Origin: Tamlana crocina
GTDB lineage: Bacteria > Bacteroidota > Bacteroidia > Flavobacteriales > Flavobacteriaceae
Length of the DNA: 64,000 bases
Direction: 5' to 3'
Assembly (NCBI GenBank): GCA_040429635.1
Contig: CP158972.1
Span: forward strand, 2,924,001-2,988,000
Positions within the stretch are counted from its first letter, which is position 1. Every line of letters begins with the position of its first letter. The notes beneath the pieces are model-generated. The model saw only the letters and a program-made list of their open reading frames with translations, ran no database searches and had not been told where the DNA came from. Shown one piece after another: positions 8,288-16,753 of this stretch. The translations under genes were made by a program, and so were the position numbers.

Positions 8288-8956
8288 ATGGAAAATGAGC
8301 AAGAACTTACTGGTAATGATTCTGATAAAAGTTTAAAATCAAGAATTTATAAATACTTTTCAGATTCAAATAAAATTGCAGCTTTTGCGAGTGTTGTGGC
8401 TGCTGTTGCTGCCGTTTTAGCAGTATTTATATCTGTTTGGCAAAGTTCTCAACTAGATAAAACTTTACAAATAACTCTTTCCGAAACAAGACCAATTTTA
8501 ATACTTGACATTGAAGTAGAGCCATTAACGGAGAATTTATCGAGAGTTAAGTTTGCTGTCAAAAATTCAGGACCAATTCCCGCTAGAATTTTACACACTT
8601 CAACTAAACCATGGGTTGATGATGACACAAGAAATACAACTGACCACACAGATATCGATATTGTATCACCAGGAGAAACTCATATTATTTCTTCATTTGA
8701 TATAAAAAGCCCGTTATTACAAAATATAATAAATGACAAATCAGACTTAAAGTACGCAATTGCTGTTTTATATTCAACAACCACAAAAACTGACTCTAGA
8801 AAATGGATTACAGATGCATGGGTCGCATATAGTGTAAGAAAAAAAGCTTTTGCGGTTCGAAAAAGAGATGAAATTGAAGTATCTGCTAAAACAAAAAAAT
8901 GCAACTTAAATGAGCTAGAACCACAAAATTGGCTTGAATGGCAACCACCGAAATAA
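8288..8956 (+). CDS. Unknown membrane-anchored protein (cassette gene 1)
   Basis: I do not recognise this 222-residue protein. A polar N-terminus of about 35 residues is followed by one strong transmembrane helix (IAAFASVVAAVAAVLAVFISVW, about residues 37-58). A beta-rich C-terminal domain follows with the pattern RPILILDIEVEPL...KFAVKNSGPIPARIL. That resembles single-helix proteins with an immunoglobulin-like outer domain, but no family is claimed. It is isolated from neighbours, lies on the opposite strand, is AT-rich, and is bracketed by attC-like palindromes, which suggests acquisition as a mobile cassette. Confidence 0.7.
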   Translation: MENEQELTGNDSDKSLKSRIYKYFSDSNKIAAFASVVAAVAAVLAVFISVWQSSQLDKTLQITLSETRPILILDIEVEPLTENLSRVKFAVKNSGPIPARILHTSTKPWVDDDTRNTTDHTDIDIVSPGETHIISSFDIKSPLLQNIINDKSDLKYAIAVLYSTTTKTDSRKWITDAWVAYSVRKKAFAVRKRDEIEVSAKTKKCNLNELEPQNWLEWQPPK

Positions 8957-8969
8957 AAAAAAGCCAGCT

Positions 8970-9100
8970 GCTAACATGTATAACCGCAATTACGGCGGAT
9001 TCGACTACGTCCGAATCCACTCGGAATTGCTAACGTCAGTGATAAACCGAAAATCAACGCATATAAACCCGTAACTGACGGTTATACGAGACCGTTAGGC
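8970..9100 (+). repeat. attC-like site 2 (131 bp, complete)
   Basis: Outer arms CTAAC (8971-8975) and GTTAG (9094-9098), spacers ATG and CGAGACC, and inner arms TATAACCG (8979-8986) and CGGTTATA (9079-9086) pair as in integron attC sites. The right core GTTAGGC fits GTTRRRY. The interior folds into its own hairpin (GCAATT..GGATTCG / CGAATCC..AATTGC) and has GTCAGT / ACTGAC arms. It lies between two same-strand genes exactly where a cassette recombination site would be. Integron identity is inferred from architecture only. Confidence 0.6.
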
Positions 9101-9112
9101 ACAAGTTGAAAA

Positions 9113-9736
9113 ATGATACGAAAAATAACATATCTAATATTACTGACAATAATTTGGTCTTGTAACCAATCTACGGACAAAAAGGAAAAGGTAGAACAAC
9201 CGAAACAGACAATAACGGAATTGACAACTGATAAACTTTCCGAAGTCTTAACCTTCGACTATCAAAAGTTTGAAATCAAAAATGGACAACTTGGAGCAAT
9301 AAAAGTCGGTATGACGATTTCAGAAGCGGAACAAAAATTTGAAGGACTCAGAAAAGAAGTCGGAAAAGCTACAGACTTTGGTTATGGTGGTGGTAGTCCA
9401 GCATACTTGTACTATGACCAAGACAAGATCGCATTTTCATTAATTCCAAAACTTAACACAGATACAGTCTTGCTCATAATAGCAGTTTCCCCTAATTTGA
9501 CAACAACTAACGGACTTACTTCTAATTCGACTGTAAAACTGATTTCGGAAAAGTATCCTAAAATTAAAGTTAATCAAGATTTAATGAATGGATGGGAATA
9601 CATTTCTGACCAAACTAACAATTGGGATTTTGTGTTTATGACTGACGAAACAACAGTCGGAGATTATCCCGAATTGGAAGTTCCGTCTGACCTAAAAAAC
9701 TTTGATATTAAAGCAGATTGGATAACTATAAAATAA
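9113..9736 (+). CDS. Unknown lipoprotein (cassette gene 2)
   Basis: A 207-residue predicted lipoprotein: the signal sequence MIRKITYLILLTIIWSCNQS has a lipobox ending in Cys at residue 17. A Lys/Glu/Thr-rich linker precedes a soluble domain with GAIKVGMTISEAEQKFEGL near residue 65. That segment resembles the start of small periplasmic beta domains (BamE/SmpA-like KxGMTxxEV pattern), but this is weak. The ATG lies 12 bp after the GTTAGGC core of attC-like site 2, as expected for a cassette gene. Function unknown. Confidence 0.75.
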   Translation: MIRKITYLILLTIIWSCNQSTDKKEKVEQPKQTITELTTDKLSEVLTFDYQKFEIKNGQLGAIKVGMTISEAEQKFEGLRKEVGKATDFGYGGGSPAYLYYDQDKIAFSLIPKLNTDTVLLIIAVSPNLTTTNGLTSNSTVKLISEKYPKIKVNQDLMNGWEYISDQTNNWDFVFMTDETTVGDYPELEVPSDLKNFDIKADWITIK

Positions 9737-9744
9737 AAAAACCA

Positions 9745-9769
9745 GTGCCTAAGCCGGTAACCGTTGCAC
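9745..9769 (+). repeat. attC-like site 3 (short or internally deleted)
   Basis: The sequence gtgcctaagccggtaaccgttgcac forms an imperfect hairpin (GTGC/GCAC and CGGT-A-ACCG). It lies 8 bp after the stop of cassette gene 2, where the 3' site of a cassette should be. Its parts resemble the complement of the right end of site 2 (gtgcctaacgg..ataaccg). The middle seems lost, so this call is tentative. Confidence 0.4.
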
Positions 9770-9800
9770 AAACCCATAATTTTGTAAAAACATGATAAAA

Positions 9801-9823
9801 AAACGCCCATTTTAAGGGCGTTT
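9801..9823. terminator. Bidirectional terminator at the end of the cassette island
   Basis: Stem AAACGCCC/GGGCGTTT with an 7-nt loop; T-rich tracts follow on both strands, with seven T on the minus side. It can stop transcription of the plus-strand cassette genes and of the minus-strand acyl-CoA dehydrogenase unit. Confidence 0.85.
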
Positions 9824-9850
9824 GTTTTATAATTCAAATATAACCAATCA

Positions 9851-9906
9851 CTACTTCGTAGCTGGTTTATACTCCTTTTTATCAATAATAATTTTCGCAA
9901 AAATTG
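9851..9906 (-). pseudogene. Relic 3' end of an acyl-CoA dehydrogenase gene
   Basis: Minus-strand codons ending at the TAG 9851-9853 read FAKIIIDKKEYKPATK. The intact gene just upstream ends with IAKIIIDKKEYRPATQ. The two DNA versions differ mainly at third codon positions, so this is the tail of a diverged homologue, not a recent copy. Only about 17 codons remain. Two 14-bp direct repeats (9890-9903 and 9913-9926) overlap its upstream edge. Confidence 0.8.
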
Positions 9907-9936
9907 TAATACAATTTTCGCAAAAAAATAATCTTC

Positions 9937-11106
9937 TTACTGTGTGGCTGGTCTATATTCCTTCTTGTCTATTATTATTTTTGCGATAATTTCGCGAAGA
10001 ATTTCCGAAGTTCCTCCACCAATAGGACCCAATCGGCTATCACGGAACAAGCGTGCCATCGGGTAGTCTTCCATATAGCCGTAGCCGCCTAAAAATTGCA
10101 AACATTGGTAAATCACCTCATCGGCCATTTTGGTCGATTTCAGTTTACTCATGGTCGCTTCCTTTACCACATATTCACCTTTATCCAATCGGTACGCTAC
10201 CGAATAGTTAAACGCTTTGCACACTTCCATTTCGGTGTACAAATCGGCCATAGTGTGTCGTAAGGCCTGGAATTTATCAATCGATTTTCCAAACGCATGG
10301 CGCTCACTCATGTATTGTTGCGCATACTCTAAAGCGTATTCGGCACGAGCGTGGGCATTAACGCCCATAATCAAACGCTCCAACGCAAAGTGCTGCATAA
10401 TATACGAAAAGCCTTTGCCCTCGTCGCCCATTAAATTTTCAGCGGGCACTTTTACATTATCAAAAGCAATCTCTCCCGTATCGGAAGCGCGCCAACCCAG
10501 CTTATCGAGTTTGGTGGCCGAAATACCAGCCGTTTCCCTATCGATAACAAACATACTCACGCCCTTGTTTCCCAACTCAGGATTGGTTTTTGCCGCCACC
10601 ACCAGATAGTCGCTTAACACGCCATTGGTAATAAATGTTTTAGACCCATTTATTATGTAATGTTCGCCCTCATTAACAGCAGTGGTACGCATACCAGCCA
10701 CATCGCTACCCCCAAAAGGCTCGGTAATGCACAGGCAGCCTATTTTTTCACCTGTTATGCTAGGCACCAAATAGTTCTGTTTAATAGCTTCGCTACCTTC
10801 GGCGTTAAGGTGCGTCATCGCCAAATAGGCATGGGCCCATATAGCCGCAGCGAAACCACCAGAGTTGATTTTTTGCAACTCTTCCAAAAAGATAACTGTG
10901 TAAAACAAATCGAGGTTTAAGCCACCGTAAACTTCAGGATAATTGATGCCAAAAAAACCCATCTCACCAAATTTCTTCCAAATAAATCGGTCGATATTTC
11001 CGGTTTTTTCCCAAGATTCAATATGGGGCACCACTTCTTTCTTTAAAAAATCTTGAAGGCTTTCTCTAAAAAGAACATGCTCTTCGGTGAAGTACATACT
11101 ATTCAT
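9937..11106 (-). CDS. Acyl-CoA dehydrogenase
   Basis: FAD enzyme oxidising acyl-CoA to the 2-enoyl-CoA, with electrons passed to ETF. At 389 residues it has family length. Visible segments are CLCITEPFGGSDVAGMRTT (FAD/substrate loop), YIINGSKTFITNG, and the C-terminal QFLGGYGYMEDYPMARLFRD followed by GGTSEILREIIAK. The ATG overlaps the comEA-like stop by 8 bp; a second ATG nine bases in (MYFTEE) is also possible. A gcaaatata box inside the upstream gene may give it its own promoter. Substrate chain length cannot be read from the sequence. Confidence 0.93.
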   Translation of the reverse strand: MNSMYFTEEHVLFRESLQDFLKKEVVPHIESWEKTGNIDRFIWKKFGEMGFFGINYPEVYGGLNLDLFYTVIFLEELQKINSGGFAAAIWAHAYLAMTHLNAEGSEAIKQNYLVPSITGEKIGCLCITEPFGGSDVAGMRTTAVNEGEHYIINGSKTFITNGVLSDYLVVAAKTNPELGNKGVSMFVIDRETAGISATKLDKLGWRASDTGEIAFDNVKVPAENLMGDEGKGFSYIMQHFALERLIMGVNAHARAEYALEYAQQYMSERHAFGKSIDKFQALRHTMADLYTEMEVCKAFNYSVAYRLDKGEYVVKEATMSKLKSTKMADEVIYQCLQFLGGYGYMEDYPMARLFRDSRLGPIGGGTSEILREIIAKIIIDKKEYRPATQ

Positions 11107-11983
11107 CTATTTGCTTTTCGAGGTGCAAATATAATTTAATTATCTCGATTTTATTTGAAGGAAAGCCGTTTACTTTTTTTAATTCGTCAATCGATTTGAA
11201 GCCTTCGCGCAATTGGCGCTGCTCTACAATTTCGGCTGCCAGATCATAATCAATATGCGGAACGGTAACCAACTGACTTACATTTGCGGCATTCAAATTT
11301 ATCTTTTTGACGAGGCTTGGGGTTTTAACCGTAAACCGTTCTTTTATTCTCTCGACTACTTCGGGCGTTAGTCCGTAAACATCATTGAGCTGCACATCGC
11401 CCACAAAACCGCCAATATGCTTATTCCTGAATTTTACAATGCGTTCTGAAAGCACCTTCCCCACCCCGTTCACTTTTTGAAGTTGTTGCGCCGTAACGGT
11501 ATTCAAATCCTGTTTTTGGGCGTATGTTTTCGGTTTGTTGTTTTGATTGAAATTCGATTTTGGTTTGGGGTTGTCAACCCAATCGGGGAACTTAAAATAA
11601 GGCGAAATGATTTCTAAAAGCGAATCGGAAATTTGCGTGACTTCCTGAAATTGCGCAGCAGAATTGATCCATTTATTTTGTTTCCGGTAATTGAGCAATC
11701 TATCAATTTCTTCGTTATTCATGCCCAAGGCTGAACCTTTATAATCGCTAATGTAATTGGGGTTGAACGGATAGGTTTTTGGTTTGCTGTTTTCAATTTC
11801 AACTTGCCGAAGCGAATCGATTTCGTTTGTAAACTTTAAAAGTTCGTCGTTATTTATTCGAAAATCTTCGGGAGCACTTAAGGGCACAGCAAAAAAGTAA
11901 ACACATTGTAGCACGACAATGAGGGCGAGCAATAAAAAAATCCCATTCCGTTGTTCCTTTGAAAACTTGAAATGGGATTTCAT
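11099..11983 (-). CDS. Helix-hairpin-helix (ComEA-like) membrane-anchored protein
   Basis: A 294-residue protein with one N-terminal transmembrane helix (IFLLLALIVVLQCVYFFAVPL) and several helix-hairpin-helix units: one near residues 95-125, one with DLNTVTAQQLQKVNGVGKVL around 165-185, and one with NLNAANVSQLVTVPHIDYDL near 230. ComEA-type proteins bind double-stranded DNA in the periplasm during uptake. This version has extra HhH units compared with classical ComEA, so a role in DNA uptake is likely but not certain. Confidence 0.8.
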   Translation of the reverse strand: MKSHFKFSKEQRNGIFLLLALIVVLQCVYFFAVPLSAPEDFRINNDELLKFTNEIDSLRQVEIENSKPKTYPFNPNYISDYKGSALGMNNEEIDRLLNYRKQNKWINSAAQFQEVTQISDSLLEIISPYFKFPDWVDNPKPKSNFNQNNKPKTYAQKQDLNTVTAQQLQKVNGVGKVLSERIVKFRNKHIGGFVGDVQLNDVYGLTPEVVERIKERFTVKTPSLVKKINLNAANVSQLVTVPHIDYDLAAEIVEQRQLREGFKSIDELKKVNGFPSNKIEIIKLYLHLEKQIDE

Positions 11984-12005
11984 ACAATCTATTTAGTTTA
12001 GTTGA

Positions 12006-13628
12006 TTACATGTGTTTGGTGAGGTCTTCTGCCCCTTCATCCAGCGCATCTTCCTTTACGTTAATGGCTTTCATGTATTTTTTAAGCTCTCGGCTAATTA
12101 CTGGCGAAAGCACAATTACACCAATAATGTTTGGTACTACCATAGCAAAAATCATGGCATCGGAAAAGTCGATTACCGCACCTAGGCTAATGGAAGCCCC
12201 TACTACAACAAAAAACAGGAATAAAATTTTATAAACCAAATCACTGAGCTTTCCTTTTCCGAATAAGAAAATCCACCCTTGCATACCGTAGTACGACCAA
12301 GAAATCATGGTTGAAAATGCAAATAAAATTACTGCAATGGTAAGTATAATCGAGAAGTGTGGTATTACTGTATCAAATGCTGAAGCTGTAAGTTCCACGC
12401 CTTCTTTAATCGGTACACCATACTCCATAAATTGGCCATCGAAATTGGTAATTACAATCACCAAGGCCGTCATGGTACAGATCACCACAGTATCAACAAA
12501 AGGTTCTAAAAGCGCCACTATACCTTCACTCGCAGGGTATTTGGTACGTACGGCAGAGTGCGCAATAGCCGCACTACCTACTCCGGCCTCGTTTGAAAAT
12601 GCTCCCCTTCTAATCCCTTGAATCATGACACCTACCAATCCGCCGGCAATACCCAATCCGGAAAATGCGCCTTCAAAAATCAATCCGAAAGCATCATCAA
12701 TTAAATGCCAGTTAGCTCCAAGGATAATCAATGCTGCCAAAACATAAATTCCCGCCATAAACGGCACGACTTTTTCCGTAACGGAAGCAATCCTTTTAAT
12801 ACCACCAATAATTACGATAGCCACCAAAAAGGCCATTACAAAACCAAAGTACATCCCAGCGTTAGAGCTTTCCATATCGAACAACTTGGTAAATTGTGCC
12901 GCCGCTTGGTTGGCTTGGAACATGTTTCCGCCTCCAAACGAACCACCAATAACGAATATGGCAAACAGCACCGCCAATACTTTACCAAAGCCTTTCATGC
13001 CTTTTTCGCCAAAACCTTTGGTTAAATAGTACATGGGACCACCATAAACAGTTCCGTCTTCGCCAACATCACGATACTTAACCCCCAAGGTACATTCTGC
13101 GAATTTTGAAGCCATTCCTAAAAGTCCGGCCATAATCATCCAAAACGTCGCTCCCGGCCCACCAATGGATAAGGCCACGGCCACACCGGCAATGTTACCC
13201 AAACCAACGGTAGCCGACAATGCGGCTGTTAATGCTTGGAAATGCGATACCTCGCCATGGGCGCTATCGTCCCTTAAAGTTTCAATAATATTTTCATCTT
13301 CATTAGGTGTTTGGTCTCCGTAAAGTGTATCGGCACCATGCCTCTCGATGTCTTCGTATTTTCCTTGAACCACTCTAATGGCTGTTCTAAAACCCGTAAA
13401 ATTTATAAACTTAAAGTTTATTGTAAAAAAAAGGGCGCCACCTATTAAAACGATTAGCACCCACGGAATTTGATATGTTTCAGAAAACGGAATCTCATAA
13501 AAAATGGCATCAACAAACCACCCTGTATATTCCTTAAAAACCCTATCGATTTTTTCAGAAGAGGTTTCTTGTGCAAATGTTAAAAATGGAAGTGTTAATG
13601 TAAATAATGAAAGAAGATATTTCTTCAT
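12006..13628 (-). CDS. Alanine/glycine:cation symporter (AGCS family)
   Basis: Inner-membrane sodium-coupled amino-acid transporter. The 540 residues begin with a signal-like helix ending LTFAQ and a short periplasmic stretch. About ten to eleven membrane helices follow, with the AGCS signature ATVGLGNIAGVAVALSIGGP near residue 140 and FSNEAGVGSAAIAHSA near 340. It stands alone between the ComEA-like gene and the potassium channel. The substrate is predicted from family only. Confidence 0.92.
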   Translation of the reverse strand: MKKYLLSLFTLTLPFLTFAQETSSEKIDRVFKEYTGWFVDAIFYEIPFSETYQIPWVLIVLIGGALFFTINFKFINFTGFRTAIRVVQGKYEDIERHGADTLYGDQTPNEDENIIETLRDDSAHGEVSHFQALTAALSATVGLGNIAGVAVALSIGGPGATFWMIMAGLLGMASKFAECTLGVKYRDVGEDGTVYGGPMYYLTKGFGEKGMKGFGKVLAVLFAIFVIGGSFGGGNMFQANQAAAQFTKLFDMESSNAGMYFGFVMAFLVAIVIIGGIKRIASVTEKVVPFMAGIYVLAALIILGANWHLIDDAFGLIFEGAFSGLGIAGGLVGVMIQGIRRGAFSNEAGVGSAAIAHSAVRTKYPASEGIVALLEPFVDTVVICTMTALVIVITNFDGQFMEYGVPIKEGVELTASAFDTVIPHFSIILTIAVILFAFSTMISWSYYGMQGWIFLFGKGKLSDLVYKILFLFFVVVGASISLGAVIDFSDAMIFAMVVPNIIGVIVLSPVISRELKKYMKAINVKEDALDEGAEDLTKHM

Positions 13629-13733
13629 AAAATGCTTGTTAGTTAATTTTAAGTAAATTTTATATTAAGAATGGGGCAATATGCTAAAAAAAAATGGTTT
13701 ATTAAAACTAAGCCTGTTAAAATAAGTGTTTCG

Positions 13734-14753
13734 CTACTCGATGTTGTATTCAGAGTTGAGTGCTTTTATTTGTTCCGGGCGACCCAAAACAATAATTTTT
13801 GAATGGGGAGCTAAACTTAAATCGGCCTCAGGATTTACAGTATATTCGCCATTTTCATTTTTGTAACCAATAACGGTACAACCTGTTTTTTTTCTTAAAT
13901 CCAAATCCTTTATGGTTTTGGGCTGGTTGGTGTTATACAGTTTTTCAACGGCCACTTCTTCAATGTTGATATTGGATTTACCCACGATAGATAAGTTATC
14001 GACAAACTCCATAAGCCCGGGCACCACCACCAACGATGCCATGTGGTCTCCTCCTATTTTATCGGGAAGAATAACGTTATTGGCACCGGCAAACTTCAAT
14101 TTATCGTAAGAAGATTCATTGGAAGCCCTGCTAATTATGTTCACTTTCTTATTCAATTGCCTCGCCGAAAGCACTACAAACAAATTATCGGCATCATTGG
14201 GCAAGGCCGAAATAAAACAATCTGCACGGTCTACCCCAGCCATGACCAAAACTTCATCTTCATTGGCATTTCCAATTACATAAGGCACTTCGTCCAACTG
14301 GAGCCGCTCTTCCATGTCCTTGTTTTTTTCAATCACCACAAACCGCTTGTTGTACGCCCTAAGTTTCCGGGCGGCCTGTTTGCCGTTTCTTCCATAGCCA
14401 CAAATCACAATATGGTTGGAAAAACTATCTATCTGTTTCTGCATTTTTTTCTGCTTTAGTTCTTCAATATCGTTTTTGCTTAAAATATATTCGGTGATGA
14501 TGGATAGTGCGTAACCCACAATAACCACACTCCCTAATATTAAAAAAATGGTAAAAATTTTCGAGGTATCGTCTAATGGCACTACTTCGCCAAAGCCCAC
14601 AGTTGTCATGGTAATAACCGTCATATAAAACGCATCAACCCACGAGTAGTGAGAAATCATTCTGTAGCCACCAACCCCAATAACCATAACAATTCCCAAA
14701 AGAAGAACAGCGGTGTAAATTTTGGTTCTAAAGAATCTAATAAGTGGGTTCAT
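13734..14753 (-). CDS. Two-helix potassium channel with RCK/TrkA-N domain
   Basis: A 339-residue ion channel subunit. Two transmembrane helices flank a pore loop with selectivity filter TTVGFGE (about residues 50-56), a variant of TVGYGD. A cytosolic RCK domain follows with the Rossmann motif VICGYGRNGKQAARKL, and a TrkA-C-like end (about 250-339). It lies 6 bp after the PspC gene. Ligand gating by NAD or Ca2+ is not predictable. Confidence 0.9.
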   Translation of the reverse strand: MNPLIRFFRTKIYTAVLLLGIVMVIGVGGYRMISHYSWVDAFYMTVITMTTVGFGEVVPLDDTSKIFTIFLILGSVVIVGYALSIITEYILSKNDIEELKQKKMQKQIDSFSNHIVICGYGRNGKQAARKLRAYNKRFVVIEKNKDMEERLQLDEVPYVIGNANEDEVLVMAGVDRADCFISALPNDADNLFVVLSARQLNKKVNIISRASNESSYDKLKFAGANNVILPDKIGGDHMASLVVVPGLMEFVDNLSIVGKSNINIEEVAVEKLYNTNQPKTIKDLDLRKKTGCTVIGYKNENGEYTVNPEADLSLAPHSKIIVLGRPEQIKALNSEYNIE

Positions 14754-14759
14754 ATAGAT

Positions 14760-14984
14760 TTACAGATCAAATACCGACGAACGTTTGGTATAAACCAAAT
14801 CTTTAATGCGCATCCAAAAAGCCAAAAATAAGTACAGCGCAAAACCAAAGCCCAGGGTTACAAAAGTGAGGTACATAAACGAGGTACGCACCACTTTGGC
14901 ACGAATGCCCAATCGGTCGGCAATACGCTGGCACACGTAATAGCCGTGCTTTTGGAAAAACAATAATGGTTTATAAATGTTCAT
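14760..14984 (-). CDS. PspC-domain membrane protein
   Basis: A 74-residue protein with the PspC pattern: an amphipathic start (VCQRIADRLGIRAKVVRTSF) followed by a transmembrane helix LTFVTLGFGFALYLFLAFW. Stand-alone PspC proteins act in envelope stress responses. Its start lies 35 bp after the DUF2851 gene and its end 6 bp before the potassium channel gene, suggesting co-transcription. Confidence 0.8.
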   Translation of the reverse strand: MNIYKPLLFFQKHGYYVCQRIADRLGIRAKVVRTSFMYLTFVTLGFGFALYLFLAFWMRIKDLVYTKRSSVFDL

Positions 14985-15019
14985 GCTGCAATTTAGTATT
15001 TACTTTTTTCGTTTAAAAG

Positions 15020-16291
15020 TTATTTGTTTAAAAGTTGGTTGCCCACTGCACATTGCAAACATTTATTTTTATCGCAATACTGGGTTTTAAGCTGAATGAG
15101 CGCTTGCGAATCCAACGCCGATTCACTCATGGGTTTTAAATTCTTAAAAGCCTCAACAATGCTGTTTTTTTCTGAACCAATGCCAGAAGCAATTTTAACA
15201 ATGGCCTCGCTGGCCGTTTCGCCTTTGTGTTTGTTGTAGCTGAATTTTAATGGCAAAATGGTGTTGATGACCAACAAATCGATGAATGATTTGGTCAACT
15301 TTTTTTCTGAAGGTTTTGATGCCTTTTGAAACGTGAAATGGTTTTTCCAAAACCCTGAAACCGTCACTGAAAACAGCTTATAGAAATCTTCCAATCGTTC
15401 TGCTTCCATCACTTTTGAAAACAAATTTTGATGACCGTGGTACAAATTGGCCAATTGCGACAAGCGGATAGTGGGGAAATTAGGCGGACGCAACCTAAAG
15501 AACTGAACGGCCAACACGCGCTGATTGTCCAACTTGAATTTCTGTTTTAGAAAATTGTATTCATTTTGCAGATTATTGAAATAAGCGCTTTCGGCATCCG
15601 CATCCAGCAACCCGGCTTGTCCGAAAAACAAAGCTTCCAATGCCAAAAGATTGGATTGCGTTTTCCTAACGATTGAAAAGTCGATAGACCGTGCCATACT
15701 TAAAAAGGCTTCGCCGTTCACCTTTAATCCGAAATTTTTGGCGAGCATTACAAACAATACCGCTTCCCAGTTATTTTTTGAAGTTTTCAATAAACCTTCA
15801 ATATCATTCGATTTTCGTTCCAAACGCTCAAAAAACAAACGTTCTTTCCAATGGTTTAAAATAAAATCATCAACGGATGCCAATTCATTTTCGCAATTAA
15901 TCCATCGATTTTGCTTGGAAAACAGCTTTTCGAAATTTTCTAAAATATCCCGCTCTACATAATCCTTCAACTGCAAGGTCGCCATGGGCGAATTGTCTTT
16001 TCTGAACACTTCGGTATCGTGTTCCCAAACCACATGCAGAATCACGTTGTCGTAAGCCGAATCTTGCTCATGATTATGCAAAAACCAGTCGGACGATTTT
16101 ACATGTATTTCTACATTACCCGCCCAAAGCTGTTCTCCAATTTTTAGCTGTGCATTGAAAAAATCGGGCCCCGAATTAAAGTTATGTTGTCCCACAGACA
16201 CCACCCCGACAGACTCGCCAGATACGGCACTCAAACTATGTATTTGAAATTTTCTGTGTTTCCAGATGTAATGTAGAAAATCTTCTTGCAT
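15020..16291 (-). CDS. DUF2851 family protein
   Basis: A 423-residue cytosolic protein of a family common in Bacteroidota and of unknown function. It starts MQEDFLHYIWKHRKF and has the family segment GPDFFNAQLKIGEQLWAGNV near residue 40, with HVKSSDWFLHNHEQD and VILHVVWEHD after it. Four cysteines lie at the C-terminus (YCDKNKCLQCAVG), a possible metal-binding site. It heads a run with the PspC and channel genes and is divergent from the DUF2721 gene. Confidence 0.85.
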   Translation of the reverse strand: MQEDFLHYIWKHRKFQIHSLSAVSGESVGVVSVGQHNFNSGPDFFNAQLKIGEQLWAGNVEIHVKSSDWFLHNHEQDSAYDNVILHVVWEHDTEVFRKDNSPMATLQLKDYVERDILENFEKLFSKQNRWINCENELASVDDFILNHWKERLFFERLERKSNDIEGLLKTSKNNWEAVLFVMLAKNFGLKVNGEAFLSMARSIDFSIVRKTQSNLLALEALFFGQAGLLDADAESAYFNNLQNEYNFLKQKFKLDNQRVLAVQFFRLRPPNFPTIRLSQLANLYHGHQNLFSKVMEAERLEDFYKLFSVTVSGFWKNHFTFQKASKPSEKKLTKSFIDLLVINTILPLKFSYNKHKGETASEAIVKIASGIGSEKNSIVEAFKNLKPMSESALDSQALIQLKTQYCDKNKCLQCAVGNQLLNK

Positions 16292-16335
16292 ACTACTAAA
16301 ATAGAAAATACCGCGAATTTTCCTCTTAAGTTCTA

Positions 16336-16343
16336 TATTTTTG
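16336..16343 (+). promoter_or_regulatory. Candidate -7 box (TATTTTTG) before the DUF2721 gene
   Basis: A TAnnTTTG match ending 15 bp before the ATG at 16358. No TTG element is seen at the expected distance. It argues that translation starts at 16358 rather than at an ATG further upstream in the same frame. Confidence 0.35.
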
Positions 16344-16357
16344 AAGAAACTTTTATC

Positions 16358-16753
16358 ATGGAACAGCTAACCCTAACTACACCTGCGCTTTTATTTTCGG
16401 CCATTTCATTAATTATGCTGGCCTATACCAACCGTTTTTTAGCCTACGCCGCAGTGATTCGTGAGCTACACGCCAAATACAAAAAGAACCCCGACCGCGT
16501 GTTAATTGCACAAATTAAAAACATTAGGCAGCGGCTTTACCTTACCCGTTACATGCAAATTTTTGGCATTACCAGTTTGCTACTTTGCGTACTTACCATG
16601 TTTTTAATTTATATTCAGCAAGATACCCCTGCCGTTTGGGTATTCGGCATCGCGCTACTGTTATTGATTGTTTCTTTGGGTTTGTTGATTATAGAAATTC
16701 AAATTTCGGTAAAAGCTTTAGAGCACCACATTAGCGATATTGAAAAGGGTTAA
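16358..16753 (+). CDS. DUF2721 membrane protein
   Basis: A 131-residue inner-membrane protein: a first helix (ALLFSAISLIMLAYTNRFLAY), a polar loop with RELHAKYKKNPDR, and two further helices (IFGITSLLLCVLTMFLIYI and VWVFGIALLLLIVSLGLLII). This is the DUF2721 layout; function unknown. The ATG at 16358 is preferred because the upstream in-frame ATG at 16286 overlaps the divergent neighbour. The 3' end overlaps the convergent hydroxylase gene by 4 bp. Confidence 0.8.
   Translation: MEQLTLTTPALLFSAISLIMLAYTNRFLAYAAVIRELHAKYKKNPDRVLIAQIKNIRQRLYLTRYMQIFGITSLLLCVLTMFLIYIQQDTPAVWVFGIALLLLIVSLGLLIIEIQISVKALEHHISDIEKG

Noticed and set aside
9664-9900. A minus-strand frame across the end of the lipoprotein gene and the terminator
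   Set aside because: It runs through the terminator hairpin and an intact gene in the opposite direction; a shadow frame.
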